Positions 39,611-48,738 of a DNA stretch of 64,000 nucleotides are shown piece after piece. Every line of letters begins with the position of its first letter. The first letter of the stretch is position 1. The position numbers and the translations under genes are program-made. The notes under the pieces are model-generated. The model did no database searches and was not told where the DNA came from. It saw only the letters and a list, made by a program, of their open reading frames with translations. This stretch comes from Roseospira marina (GTDB lineage: Bacteria > Pseudomonadota > Alphaproteobacteria > Rhodospirillales > Rhodospirillaceae), in the NCBI RefSeq assembly GCF_014197855.1, contig NZ_JACIGJ010000009.1:1-64000 (forward strand), given 5' to 3'.

Positions 39611-40549
39611 TTACCAGGCCCGGGGCAGGCGACCGCCCGCGAGCGTCTGGTACAGCGTCATCAGCGTCGCGCCGGGCGGCTGGTCGGTGTGATGGGTCAT
39701 CAGGCGCCAGTCGGCCGACCGCGCCAGGGCGTCAAGGGCGGCGCGGTGGTCGCGCAGCCGCTCGACATAGGCCGCCCGCAGGTCCTCGGCGCGGTCGAGC
39801 AGCAGGCCCCCCTCGGCCTCCAGCCCCTCGAACCGCACCCGGCCCTGGAACGGGAACGCTTCCTCCACCGGATCGAGCACCTGGACCAGCAAGCCCTTGG
39901 CGCCGCGCGCGACCAGCCCGCGCACCAGGGCGGCGGTCTCCTCTAGCGGCGCCAGGAAATCGCCGAACAGCACCACATGGGCATGGCGCGGTACCGTGGA
40001 TCCGGACGGATAGCCGGGCACGGTGGGCGGGCGCGCCAGGGCATCCGCCAGCCGCCGCAGGGCCAGCCGCGCGCCGCCCGGGGGCTGCATCCGGTGCGGA
40101 TCGGCGTCCAGCAGGGCGAAGCGCTCCCCGCCCCGGTCCAGGATCACGGCCAGCGCCAGCGCCAGCAGCGCGGCGCGCTCGCCCTTGCGAGGCAGGCCGC
40201 GCGCGCTGGCGTAGTCCATGGAGCCGGAGGCGTCGGACCAGAGCCAGATGGTTTGCGCGGCCTCCCATTCCAGTTCGCGCACGAATACGGGATCGGCGCG
40301 CGCGGAGCGGCGCCAGTCGATCGATTGCGGCCGGTCGCCGGCCTCGTAGCGGCGGTACTGCCAGAAGGTTTCGCCGGTGCCGGCCCGCCGCCGGCCGTGC
40401 AGACCCTGGGCGACGGTAGCGGCGACCTGCATGGCCTCGACCAGCAGCGGGGGCAACGCGCCGGACAGGGCCTCCGCCTGCTGAATCGGCGGCGGCGGCG
40501 CCGTCACGCCGCCCCGTCCGGCCCCGCCTTTACGGTTCAACAGCCCCAT
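39611..40549 (-). CDS. DUF58 domain protein
   Basis: A protein of about 312 residues with the DUF58 core (GTGETFWQYRRYEAGDRPQSIDW-like block) and a von Willebrand factor A-like metal site, WLWSDASGSMD. Members work with MoxR AAA+ ATPases and BatA-like membrane proteins. Start choice is uncertain. ATG 40549 has AAAGGG upstream and gives the usual length; ATG 40606 and 40666 are in frame but lack ribosome binding sites. The expected moxR gene is not upstream, where a sulfotransferase gene stands instead. Confidence 0.85.
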   Translation of the reverse strand: MGLLNRKGGAGRGGVTAPPPPIQQAEALSGALPPLLVEAMQVAATVAQGLHGRRRAGTGETFWQYRRYEAGDRPQSIDWRRSARADPVFVRELEWEAAQTIWLWSDASGSMDYASARGLPRKGERAALLALALAVILDRGGERFALLDADPHRMQPPGGARLALRRLADALARPPTVPGYPSGSTVPRHAHVVLFGDFLAPLEETAALVRGLVARGAKGLLVQVLDPVEEAFPFQGRVRFEGLEAEGGLLLDRAEDLRAAYVERLRDHRAALDALARSADWRLMTHHTDQPPGATLMTLYQTLAGGRLPRAW

Positions 40550-40738
40550 GCCCTGCGCCCTTTCATCCGACCAATCGGCCCCACCGAACCACACCGTCTT
40601 TGCCATGTGGTTGTCGCGGCGGTGAATGACGAGTCCAGGGCGCGCAATCAAACCATCGGGAGCCATGACGCCAAAACGCGGGTGGCGTGCGGTGCCGGGC
40701 CCGTCACTGTCGGGGCGACCAGGGTGGGGGCGTCGGTG

Positions 40739-41629
40739 TTACACACTATTAAGGGCTTCAAGGATGTCGTCGGAGGCCTGTGTTCCCTTGATGAAGGGCT
40801 TTATGTCTCCGGACAAGGCTAGGCACTGAACACACGACTTTTCATGGTCCCCAACCTCTCTGATCAGAACCGTGTCTGGGCTGGGCGGGACATCGTCTGC
40901 CTCAGGGCGGCGCGGGTTTTTCGACACATAGTCATAGAGTTGGATATCCCAAGCATTCCGTGCCTTGAACGCGTCGCTTTCGTCGCAGGACAGCTTGAAG
41001 GCCGCCGCGGTCGGGTTGATTCGTTCCGACACCACATTGGGCAACCCGTTGGCCTTCAGGATGTCCGACGTAATGTATGGCAAATCGGGTTCGACGCCAA
41101 AAGCATGAAAATGCGCCTTCAAGTTATGTAATGCGCGGTTGAAGTCGTCTTCATTGATCGGCTGTTCGGGCAGGCAGCCCGATAGCTGCTTTGTCATGAC
41201 GTTGCAGTTGGACTCGTCCGCGATGAAGGCGTCGAACTCGGCCAAACGTGGCGCCGTTCCTGACCGCATCTTCAGATAAGAGTAGTTCGACAGGCACCGG
41301 GGCCAAGGTCGGCGAAGAACGGTAATAAGGCGAAAGTCTTGCTGGAGCTTTTCATGGGCACCGAAGGGCAAGTGGGAGGCTATAAACATAGCTCGAATCT
41401 CGACGTTTTTATCCGTGAGGTCGAGTTGCTCCATATTATCGATGCGACCGGTCAAGTTTTCCGGTAGGACTATGCCTTTTTCGATAAGTTCCTTTCTGAA
41501 TTGGCCAAACGATAAACGAATGGCAGAAAGTATGGAAATGCCGCCCGTTTTTTTTATATGATACATGAAATAAGGCTGCGCTTTTGGCTGCCTTGGAGTT
41601 GGTGCCCCCTCAAAATAATCGAGCGTCAT
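40739..41629 (-). CDS. sulfotransferase-family protein
   Basis: A 296-residue protein with the PAPS 5'-phosphosulfate loop PYFMYHIKKTGGISI and a 3'-phosphate-binding region VLRRPWPRCLSNYSYLK. These are the hallmarks of Sulfotransfer_2/heparan-sulfate-type sulfotransferases that sulfate glycans or lipids. The gene and its flanks are visibly poorer in G+C and use more A/T-ending codons than all neighbours, so acquisition is likely. It is cytoplasmic, with no signal. The acceptor is unknown. Confidence 0.78.
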   Translation of the reverse strand: MTLDYFEGAPTPRQPKAQPYFMYHIKKTGGISILSAIRLSFGQFRKELIEKGIVLPENLTGRIDNMEQLDLTDKNVEIRAMFIASHLPFGAHEKLQQDFRLITVLRRPWPRCLSNYSYLKMRSGTAPRLAEFDAFIADESNCNVMTKQLSGCLPEQPINEDDFNRALHNLKAHFHAFGVEPDLPYITSDILKANGLPNVVSERINPTAAAFKLSCDESDAFKARNAWDIQLYDYVSKNPRRPEADDVPPSPDTVLIREVGDHEKSCVQCLALSGDIKPFIKGTQASDDILEALNSV

Positions 41630-41899
41630 TTTTATGACCTTTTTCGCGGATGTCTTGCATGCCGGAGACCTGACATGATTTGAGCGCGGTTTACAAGGTC
41701 GTCGTACGGGAAAAGGGTGGTGTGAAAGCGATTATCGCCGAAAGAGAAATTATATTCAGTATGTTCTCGCAAGAATAGCGATCTGGGGCGCTCTGTGTGG
41801 TCCCTCACGGTTCCGTCGCATCCGAATCCGGTCTAGGGTGCGCGGCCCAACGACACGCGCCAACACCTCCTGTCGACGCTACATGAAGGACCCGAATCC

Positions 41900-42622
41900 A
41901 TGAGACCGTCCGGCCGCCGCCCCGACCAGCTCCGCGCCATCGCCCTGGACACGGGGGTGAACAAGCACGCCGAGGGCGCCTGTCTCGCGCGCTTCGGCGA
42001 CACGCACGTTCTGTGCACCGCGACGGTCGAGGAACGTGTGCCGCCGTGGCTGCGCAACACCGGCAAGGGCTGGGTGACGGCCGAGTACGGCATGCTGCCG
42101 CGCTCCACCAACACCCGCACCGACCGCGAGGCGGCGCGTGGCAAGCAGTCCGGCCGCACCCAGGAAATCCAGCGGCTGATCGGGCGCAGCCTGCGCGCGG
42201 TCACCGATCTGGCGGCGCTGGGCGAGGTGCAAGTGCGCATCGACTGCGATGTGCTCCAGGCCGACGGCGGCACGCGGACCGCCGCCATCACCGGCGGCTA
42301 TGTCGCGCTCGCCCAGGCCCTGCGCCGGGTGCAGGCGCGCGGCGTCATCAAGACGGTGCCGTTGATCGGCCAGGTGGCCGCGATCTCCTGCGGCCTGTAC
42401 GAGGGCACTCCCGTTCTGGACCTGGACTACGCCGAGGATTCGACGGCCCAGGCGGACGCCAACTTCGTCATGACCAACACCGGCGGCATCGTCGAGATTC
42501 AGGGCACGGCGGAGACCACGCCGTTCGAGGAGTCCGAGTTCCTGGCCCTGATGGCCCTGGCGCGCGCCGGCATCACCGAACTGTGCGCCGTACAGGCCGC
42601 CACGCTGGCGGGGCTGGAGTAA
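41900..42622 (+). CDS. rph: ribonuclease PH
   Basis: The 240-residue phosphorolytic exoribonuclease trims tRNA 3' ends. The start [13 protein letters not shown], the phosphate-site arginines in [41 protein letters not shown] and the [14 protein letters not shown] block are all typical. GAAGGA lies about 9 nt upstream of the ATG. Its usual partners rdgB/hemW and hrcA are not adjacent. A bidirectional hairpin separates it from convergent soxD. Confidence 0.97.
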   Translation: MRPSGRRPDQLRAIALDTGVNKHAEGACLARFGDTHVLCTATVEERVPPWLRNTGKGWVTAEYGMLPRSTNTRTDREAARGKQSGRTQEIQRLIGRSLRAVTDLAALGEVQVRIDCDVLQADGGTRTAAITGGYVALAQALRRVQARGVIKTVPLIGQVAAISCGLYEGTPVLDLDYAEDSTAQADANFVMTNTGGIVEIQGTAETTPFEESEFLALMALARAGITELCAVQAATLAGLE

Positions 42623-42628
42623 CACCGG

Positions 42629-42653
42629 GCGAGGGCGGACGCACCGCCCTCGC
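42629..42653. terminator. hairpin between convergent rph and soxD
   Basis: GCGAGGGCGG (42629-42638) pairs perfectly with CCGCCCTCGC (42644-42653) around a 5-nt loop. Its position between two converging stop codons suggests a shared terminator, though T-tracts are short. Confidence 0.6.
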
Positions 42654-42660
42654 TCTCCCG

Positions 42661-43350
42661 TTACTCAAGACTGAGGCCGGCCGTCTCGTCGTCGTCCGGG
42701 GTGACGTCGACGATGCGGGCCCGGCCGACGACCTGTGTCGGCACGTCGCAGGCGGTCATGCACACCGTCTCCGGTTGGGCGTCCGGCCGGTCGTCGCGGA
42801 TGAAGCCGTCCCGGTTCGGCATCTCGACGGCGCCGATGGTCTCGTTGCTGAGGACGAAGTCCTCGTCGTCGAGCACGAAGTTGATGTAGAGCAGATAGGC
42901 CGTCAGGGCGTAGGCCTGATCGGGCGTCAGGGTCTGCGCCTGCCCGAACGGCATGGCCCGGTAGATGTAATCCACTAGGGTCGAGGCGTAGGGCCAGTAG
43001 CTGCCCGGGGTCTTGACCGGGTCGCGGCTGGCCAGGGTGTCCTCGCCGCCGAACAGCACCGGATAACGATCCACGCCCTCGCCGAACTCGCCGTGGCAGA
43101 CGGCGCATTGGGCCATGAAGATCGCTTCGCCCTCGGCTGGGGTGCCCTGGCCCACCAACGCCCCGGTGCCGTCGGGCAGGACGTCGATGTCCCAGCCGGC
43201 GACTTCCTCGGGCGTCGCGTCGCGGCCCAGATCGTAGGGCTTGCCGGGGTCCAGGTCGGCCGCGACGGCGCCCACGGTGCCAAGGGCGCCCAGGGCCAGG
43301 GCAACCGCCCCGGCGGTGCCGGTCCGAAGGGCGTTAGCCAAGACGGACAT
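42661..43350 (-). CDS. soxD: SoxD-type c cytochrome of sulfane dehydrogenase
   Basis: A 229-residue periplasmic cytochrome with a Sec signal (about residues 1-31). It has one haem site, CAVCH at 82-86, and a likely axial Met in RAMPFGQ near 133. It would take electrons from SoxC. The Paracoccus SoxD carries two haems and is longer, so this is the short monohaem form. A second Cys-x3-Cys near the C-terminus lacks the His for haem. The start overlaps the soxC stop by 17 nt, with GGAGG upstream of the ATG. Confidence 0.88.
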   Translation of the reverse strand: MSVLANALRTGTAGAVALALGALGTVGAVAADLDPGKPYDLGRDATPEEVAGWDIDVLPDGTGALVGQGTPAEGEAIFMAQCAVCHGEFGEGVDRYPVLFGGEDTLASRDPVKTPGSYWPYASTLVDYIYRAMPFGQAQTLTPDQAYALTAYLLYINFVLDDEDFVLSNETIGAVEMPNRDGFIRDDRPDAQPETVCMTACDVPTQVVGRARIVDVTPDDDETAGLSLE

Positions 43351-44677
43351 TCTCCACCTCCCCGGTCTGGTTCACCAGCCACGTCTGGATGGCGTTGTTG
43401 TGGTAGATGGAGTTGACGCCGCGCACCTTTTGAAGCGCGGCCATGGTTGGCTGGACATAGCCGGTGTCGTCCACCACCCGGCTTTGCAGCAGCACCTCCT
43501 CGCCGTGCCACTCGAACTCGGCATTGAAGCAGGTCAGGCATTTGGGCAGCACCGGGTCGGGCAGGCGGGCCTGCATCCAGTTGCGGCCGCCGTCGGTGCT
43601 GACGTGGACCTCCTTGACGCGGCCGCGCCCCGACCACGCCAGCCCTTTGATCTGGTTGATGCCCTTGCGCAGCACCGGCTTTTCCGGGCAGGGGCCGGTG
43701 ATGACGGACTTGGCGTCCATCTCCCAGGTGAAGTAGCGCGCCTTGCCGTTGTCCAGCAGGTCCGTGTACTTCGAGGTTTCCTCGCGCGCGAACCAGGGCT
43801 GGTCGCCGACCTCGATGCGGCGGATCCACTTCACCCACATGTTGCCCTCCCAGCCGGGCAGCACGAGGCGCAGGGGATAGCCGTTCTCCGGCCGCAGCAT
43901 CTCGCCGTTCATGGCGTAGGCCAGGATGGCGTCGTCCAGTGCCTTCTCCAGCGGGAAGGAGCGATTCATGCCGGAGGCATCGCCGCCCTCCGCCATGAGC
44001 CAGGTGCCGTTGGGTTTCACGCCGACCTGATCGAGGATCACCTTCAGCGGCACGCCCGTGTATTGCACGCAGTGGATCATGCCGTGCGTGTACTGCACGC
44101 CGTTGAGCTGGGCGCCCCGCCACTCCATGCCGCTGTTGGCCGCACATTCCAGGAAATGGAAGCGGCTGACCGGCGGGAAGCGCAGGATGTCCTCCATCGA
44201 GAAGATCATCGGGCGGTCCACCAGCCCGTTGATCATCAAGCGGTAGTCGGCGGGGTTGAGGCTGGGGGCGCCGCCGTGGTGGCGCTCGAAGCACAGGCCG
44301 TTGGGGGTGACGAAGCCATGCAACTCGTGAATCGGCGTGAAGTTCACCGACGATTCGGTGGTCGCCGTCAGCCAGGGCACATTGCGCCGGACCACATGGG
44401 CCTCGTACTCCGACGGCTTGCCGTAGGGGTGTGCCTCCACCCCGTCGCCCAGGTAGTGTCCCCACCAGGGCACGTTCGGCGGCAGCGCGGTCGGATCGGC
44501 CTCAGCGGCCATCGCCGCGCCGGCGCGGCCCCCCGATACGCCCAGAGTGGCGCCGGCGGCGGCCGCGCCGGCCAATCCGGCCCCCGCCCGCAGGAATCGG
44601 CGTCGTCCTTCGGAGCGCGGACCCGCGCGCGAATTGGTTGCGGCGTCGCCCGGCGGCGCCCCTTTGGTCCCGGTCAT
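43334..44677 (-). CDS. soxC: SoxC sulfane dehydrogenase molybdopterin subunit
   Basis: A 447-residue molybdoenzyme of the sulfite-oxidase family with a Tat signal (RRRFLRAG near residue 25). The molybdenum-ligand cysteine is at about 178 (FHFLECAANSGMEW). With SoxD it oxidises the sulfane sulfur bound to SoxY during thiosulfate oxidation. ATG 44677 follows GGGAGGA; a longer upstream frame adds unconserved sequence. soxXYZAB are not in the window, so the pair is isolated here. Confidence 0.92.
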   Translation of the reverse strand: MTGTKGAPPGDAATNSRAGPRSEGRRRFLRAGAGLAGAAAAGATLGVSGGRAGAAMAAEADPTALPPNVPWWGHYLGDGVEAHPYGKPSEYEAHVVRRNVPWLTATTESSVNFTPIHELHGFVTPNGLCFERHHGGAPSLNPADYRLMINGLVDRPMIFSMEDILRFPPVSRFHFLECAANSGMEWRGAQLNGVQYTHGMIHCVQYTGVPLKVILDQVGVKPNGTWLMAEGGDASGMNRSFPLEKALDDAILAYAMNGEMLRPENGYPLRLVLPGWEGNMWVKWIRRIEVGDQPWFAREETSKYTDLLDNGKARYFTWEMDAKSVITGPCPEKPVLRKGINQIKGLAWSGRGRVKEVHVSTDGGRNWMQARLPDPVLPKCLTCFNAEFEWHGEEVLLQSRVVDDTGYVQPTMAALQKVRGVNSIYHNNAIQTWLVNQTGEVENVRLG

Positions 44678-45112
44678 CCCTGTTCCTCCCCTTGCGTCGC
44701 GCGGGTTCGCGCGGGCCGTGTTCCGGGCAATTGCGTTCGCTCGTCGCCTGTGGGGTCCGAGCGCGGCCCGAATATTAGAGAACCCTAACCCTAGCGAAAA
44801 CGCGCAGCCGTGCAAGCGGGAATGATGACCCGGAATAGTTCGGGTTTTTGGCCGGCCCGCGCCGCCGGGCCCACGCCCTCGGGCGTGAACATCGGCGGAA
44901 ACCGGCCCCCCGACGCGGTCTCAACCGGCGTGCCCCGGACCCGCGCGCCGATCCCGGGCGTGTCGCGTCTGGCATCCTGGCGCGGATCCGGTATGATGCA
45001 TATGAGAAAGGTCTAAATCACCAAAGCGTGCTGCGCCCGCCCTCGCGGAGCGGGTGCTAGGCCCGGCGGATCAACCGCCGGCCCGACGGGAACACCACAG
45101 GGAGGACAGAGC
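44678..45112. other. divergent intergenic region soxC / alpha-beta hydrolase
   Basis: About 435 bases with no supported gene. The A/T-rich stretch 44770-44800 is the likely soxC promoter area. The right end carries GGGAGGAC before the hydrolase ATG. A GCCCGCCCTCGCGG-rich segment at 45030-45090 forms weak hairpins of unclear meaning. Confidence 0.45.
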
Positions 45113-46042
45113 ATGACCCCCACCGCGCACACCCGAATCCGTGTCCGCGTCCTCGCCGCCCTCGCCGGGGCGGCCCTGACGACCCTCGTCGCTGCGCCGC
45201 CGCTGGCCGCCGAGGAGGTCACCCTGGCCTACAACGGCCTGACGCTGAACGCGGAGCACCGCGTGCCGCCGGACAGCGATTCCGCCGGGCCGACCGTGCT
45301 CATCACCCACGGCACGCTTGCACACAACCGGATGGAGATCATCGCCGCGCTTCAGGACACCCTGGCCGAGCGGGGCATCAACTCGCTGGCCATCAACCTG
45401 AGCCTCGGCGTGGACAATCGCCACGGCAGCTATGACTGCGCCCAGCCGCATCACCACAAGCACACCGACGCCATGGCGGAAATCGGCGCCTGGGTCGACT
45501 GGCTGAAAGAGCAGGGGGTGAGCGCGATCACTCTGGCGGGGCACTCACGCGGCGGCAACCAGACGGCCTGGTACGCAGCCGAGCACGACGACCCGGCGAT
45601 CAAGGGCGTGGTGTTGATCGCCCCGGCGCTGTGGGATGCGGAGGCCTTCGCCGCGCACTACGAACAGGCGACCGGCACGTCGCTTGCCGACGTGCTGGGA
45701 GAGGCGCACAGCCAAGAGCCGGACGCGATGCTGACGCTGGACCGCTTCCTGTACTGCGCCGATGCCGAGGTCGCGGCCGGCACGGTCCTGGACTACTACG
45801 CCGATGACGCGCGCCGGAACACGCCGTCCCTGCTGCCGGACATCGACGAGCCGACCGTGGTGGTCGTCGGCACCGCCGATGATGTCGTGCCGGGCCTGCT
45901 GGGCGCGATGGAGGGACTCGCGGGCGACACCGTCACCGTGAAGGTCGTGCCGGGCGCGACCCACTATTTCCGGGATCTTTACGTCGAGGATCTGGCCGAC
46001 GCTGTCACAGAGGTTATGGGGACCGACGTCATGGACCGCTGA
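45113..46042 (+). CDS. secreted alpha/beta hydrolase
   Basis: A 309-residue protein with a Sec signal (about 1-33, ending PPLAAE). The alpha/beta hydrolase fold has a nucleophile elbow GHSRGG with Ser near 145, an acid strand VVVVGTADDVVPG and a late His in GATHYF. Two cysteines (YDC and FLYC) could form a disulfide in the periplasm. Similar hydrolases accompany Sox/DsrE genes in other proteobacteria, so a role near sulfur compounds is possible. The substrate is unknown. Confidence 0.82.
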   Translation: MTPTAHTRIRVRVLAALAGAALTTLVAAPPLAAEEVTLAYNGLTLNAEHRVPPDSDSAGPTVLITHGTLAHNRMEIIAALQDTLAERGINSLAINLSLGVDNRHGSYDCAQPHHHKHTDAMAEIGAWVDWLKEQGVSAITLAGHSRGGNQTAWYAAEHDDPAIKGVVLIAPALWDAEAFAAHYEQATGTSLADVLGEAHSQEPDAMLTLDRFLYCADAEVAAGTVLDYYADDARRNTPSLLPDIDEPTVVVVGTADDVVPGLLGAMEGLAGDTVTVKVVPGATHYFRDLYVEDLADAVTEVMGTDVMDR

Positions 46043-46161
46043 CCCGTCCCACCATCCGCCCGGCCCCCGCGCGGACCCGCGTCGGCGCGGGGCACCGGTC
46101 GCCCTCCCCTCCCGCGACTCCCCGCGTCCCCGCCTCCGCCCCTTTGCCGAGGATCCCCGCC

Positions 46162-46689
46162 ATGGCGTTCCCGCCCTCCTGTTCACCGCACCGTCGCACG
46201 CGCGTCCTCCGGTCGGGGGCCGGCCTGTCGCCTGTGCTGACGGTGGCGCTCATACTGGTGCTGGCCTTGACCGTGGGCGGCCTTGCTCCGCTCCCCGCGT
46301 CGGCCAGCGAGACCGAGCTGTCCGAGCCCCTGCCCGGCTTCGACAGCCCCCGCCGGATCATCCTGCAACTGACCACCGACGACGCGCGCGCGGCCAACAG
46401 CCTGCTGTGGAACGCCATCAACCTTCAGAAGTTCTACGGCATGAACAACGTCGAGATCGCCATCGTGGCCTACGGCGCCGGCATGACCCTTCTGTACGCG
46501 GACAGCCCGCTGGCGGACCGTATCGCCAGCCAACTCAAGTACGGCATCGAATACGTAGGCTGCGGCAACACCATGGAGACGACGGGCCACGCGCCGGAGG
46601 ACCTCGTCCCCGGGGTGGACTGGGTGCAAGCCGGTATTGCGGAGATCGTGGAGCGACAGTTGCGAGGGTGGGTCACAATCTCGCCCTGA
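46162..46689 (+). CDS. periplasmic DsrE-family protein
   Basis: A 175-residue protein with an N-terminal hydrophobic signal (LTVALILVLALTVGGL) and a DsrE fold (ALRAANSLLWNAINLQKFYG-like region; VEIAIVAYGAGMTLLYA). The single conserved Cys in VGCGNTM, near residue 134, is where sulfur carriers of this family bind persulfide. It follows the hydrolase and divergent soxCD, consistent with handling of reduced sulfur in the periplasm. ATG 46162 has GAGGA about 10 nt upstream. Confidence 0.82.
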   Translation: MAFPPSCSPHRRTRVLRSGAGLSPVLTVALILVLALTVGGLAPLPASASETELSEPLPGFDSPRRIILQLTTDDARAANSLLWNAINLQKFYGMNNVEIAIVAYGAGMTLLYADSPLADRIASQLKYGIEYVGCGNTMETTGHAPEDLVPGVDWVQAGIAEIVERQLRGWVTISP

Positions 46690-46833
46690 ATCGGTGGCAG
46701 ACCCGGGGGCGCGCCAGGGTTCGGCCGCGTGTCGTTTCGCTTGAGCACGGGGACACGCCCCGTCTAAGGTCGAGGGAACACGCGGCCCCGTGGACCGGCG
46801 CCGCCCTATGCTCTGACCAATGGAACGCCGGAC

Positions 46834-47259
46834 ATGACGACCGCCACCCTGACCCTGAGCCACCCCGAGGCCCTGATCTACACCATGGTCCTCGCGTCGG
46901 CCGTAGACTCCGCCGTGAAGGACGAGGAACTGCGCACCATGGGGGACGTGGTGCGCACCCTGCCCGTCTTTGCCACCTTCGATCCGGAGAACCTGCCCCG
47001 GGCGGTGGAATCGTGCATGCAGCTCATCTCCTCCGGTGAGCATGGCGTCGAGGAGGCGATCGCCGTGATCCGCGACAGCCTGCCGCCGTACCTGCGCGAA
47101 ACCGCCTATGCCTTGGCGCTCGACGTGGTCGCCGCCGACGGGCAGGCGTTGCAGGAGGAATTGCGGCTGCTGGAGATGATGCGCCACCGCTTCGACATCG
47201 ATCGGCTGGTGGCGGCTGGCATCGAACGCGGCGCCCGCGCGCGCTGGGCCCACCCCTGA
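46834..47259 (+). CDS. TerB-like protein
   Basis: A 141-residue all-helical protein resembling the tellurite-resistance TerB fold, with acidic metal-binding-type motifs SAVDSAVKDEEL and DVVAADGQALQEELRLLE. Many alphaproteobacteria carry such lone TerB proteins without ter operons, and their function is unknown. It is followed after 8 nt by a dehydrogenase gene and is probably co-transcribed with it. Confidence 0.8.
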   Translation: MTTATLTLSHPEALIYTMVLASAVDSAVKDEELRTMGDVVRTLPVFATFDPENLPRAVESCMQLISSGEHGVEEAIAVIRDSLPPYLRETAYALALDVVAADGQALQEELRLLEMMRHRFDIDRLVAAGIERGARARWAHP

Positions 47260-47267
47260 GCCCCCTG

Positions 47268-48230
47268 ATGATGAGGAACGGGACCGGCGGCGAGATCGGT
47301 GACGGGGCGGGTGACGGCACCGGCCGCGCGGCGACCCCGCTCGTGGGTCAGTCCATCGGCGTGATCGGCCTTGGGCTGATGGGGTGCCCGATCGCGCGCC
47401 ACCTGCGCGCCGCCGGCGCCGCGGTCACCGTGCACAGCCGCAGCCCGGATCCGGTCGCCGCACTGGCGGCGGAGGGGTTCGCGACGGCGGAGACCCCCGC
47501 CGCGCTCGCGGCGTGCTGCGATCTCGTCGTTCTCGTCGTCACGGACACCGCCGCCGTCGAGACGGTCGTGCAGGGGGGCGACGCGCCCGGCCTGCTGGAG
47601 ACCCTGCGGCCCGGCACGCTCATCCTGGACATGGGGACAACGGCCGTCGCCGCGACCCGCGCCTTGGCGGCCACGGTGGAGGCGGCCGGGGGCGCCTGGG
47701 TCGATGCACCGGTCTCCGGCGGTCAGGTGGGCGCCGAACAGGCCACGCTGACCGTCATGGTGGGCGGGGCCGACGACGACGTGGCCCGCGCCCGGCCGGT
47801 GCTGGAGGTTTTGGGCGGCCGGGTGACGCATTGCGGCGACGTCGGCGCCGGGCAGGTGACCAAGGCCGCCAATCAGGTCATCGTCGGGCTGACCATCGGC
47901 GCCGTGGCCGAGGCGTTCGCGCTGGCCCGCCGGGCCGGTGTCGATCCGGCGCGGGTGCGCGAGGCGCTGATGGGGGGCTTCGCCGGCTCCCGGATTCTGG
48001 AACTGCACGGCCAGCGCATGATCGATGGCGATTTCACGCCGGGCGCCCGCATGACGGTGCAGCGCAAGGACATGGCGCAGGCGCTGGAGTTGGCCCACCA
48101 GACCGGCCTGGAGCTGCCCGCGACCGCGCTTAACAAGACCCTGTACGACGGCCTCATCGAGGCCGGAGACGGTGCCCTCGACCATTCCGCCCTGGTGCGC
48201 GCGCTGGATGCGTGGCCGGCGCGGGCGTAA
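47268..48230 (+). CDS. 3-hydroxyisobutyrate dehydrogenase-family NAD(P) oxidoreductase
   Basis: A 320-residue beta-hydroxyacid dehydrogenase. It has the NAD(P) motif IGVIGLGLMGCPIARHL, the substrate block DAPVSGGQVGAEQATLTVMVGG and the catalytic-lysine region GQVTKAANQVIVG. The substrate may be 3-hydroxyisobutyrate, glyoxylate/succinate semialdehyde or tartronate semialdehyde, and cannot be fixed from motifs. About 25 glycine-rich residues precede the fold. It is coupled to the TerB-like gene. Confidence 0.87.
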   Translation: MMRNGTGGEIGDGAGDGTGRAATPLVGQSIGVIGLGLMGCPIARHLRAAGAAVTVHSRSPDPVAALAAEGFATAETPAALAACCDLVVLVVTDTAAVETVVQGGDAPGLLETLRPGTLILDMGTTAVAATRALAATVEAAGGAWVDAPVSGGQVGAEQATLTVMVGGADDDVARARPVLEVLGGRVTHCGDVGAGQVTKAANQVIVGLTIGAVAEAFALARRAGVDPARVREALMGGFAGSRILELHGQRMIDGDFTPGARMTVQRKDMAQALELAHQTGLELPATALNKTLYDGLIEAGDGALDHSALVRALDAWPARA

Positions 48231-48254
48231 GGCGGCCCGAAGGCATCCGGACGG

Positions 48255-48734
48255 TCAGGACTCGCAGGCGAACGAGCCCAGCCAGCCCTCGATCTGCTCC
48301 TCCGCAAGGTCCGCCGGCACCGGGACCATACAGATGCAGGTCTCGTCGCCGATCAGGCCGAGGCCGACGCGGTCGCCGGCCGCGATGTCCGGAATCTCAA
48401 AGCCCGGCATGCGCAGGGACACCGGGCGCCCGACATCCGCATCCCCCTGAAGAACGACGCCGGTCACGACGTGCCCCTCGGGCATAGTGTCGATCAAGGA
48501 CGGTGTCTTTCTCAGGCCGAACAGGCCGCCGCCTTCCTTTCGGATACGGGTGACCTCCATCAGAAGGCGCCCGGTCGGCGCCCGGTCGGCGGCCCATTCC
48601 CAGGTCAGGGACAGCGTTTTCGAGGAGGACAGGGACATGGCGGGCGCTCCGACGAGGATCAAAAACACGGCGCATGCCGCCAACAGAGAGCGTCTTGGGG
48701 GCGGACCCCTCCGCGTTTGCGAGCGATGGGCCAT
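48255..48734 (-). CDS. secreted protein of unknown function
   Basis: A 159-residue protein with a basic start and a Sec signal (RRSLLAACAVFLILVGAPAMS). The exported part is about 120 residues, with TRIRKEGGGLFGLRKTPS, a repeated beta-strand look and three cysteines (CICM and a C-terminal FACES). I recognise no family. Its ATG is 4 nt after the stop of the upstream gene on the same strand, so both form an operon. A longer start frame exists but lacks support. Confidence 0.65.
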   Translation of the reverse strand: MAHRSQTRRGPPPRRSLLAACAVFLILVGAPAMSLSSSKTLSLTWEWAADRAPTGRLLMEVTRIRKEGGGLFGLRKTPSLIDTMPEGHVVTGVVLQGDADVGRPVSLRMPGFEIPDIAAGDRVGLGLIGDETCICMVPVPADLAEEQIEGWLGSFACES

Positions 48735-48738
48735 GGCG

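Noticed and set aside
37427-39946. An 839-codon plus-strand frame opposite the BatA/DUF4159 gene
   Set aside because: Its translation is Arg/Gly/Gln-rich with no domain pattern, while the minus-strand frame has clear BatA and DUF4159 blocks.
44775-44796. Telomere-like AACCCTAACCCTAG string
   Set aside because: It is under two full repeat units, within a bacterial promoter region, and most likely chance.
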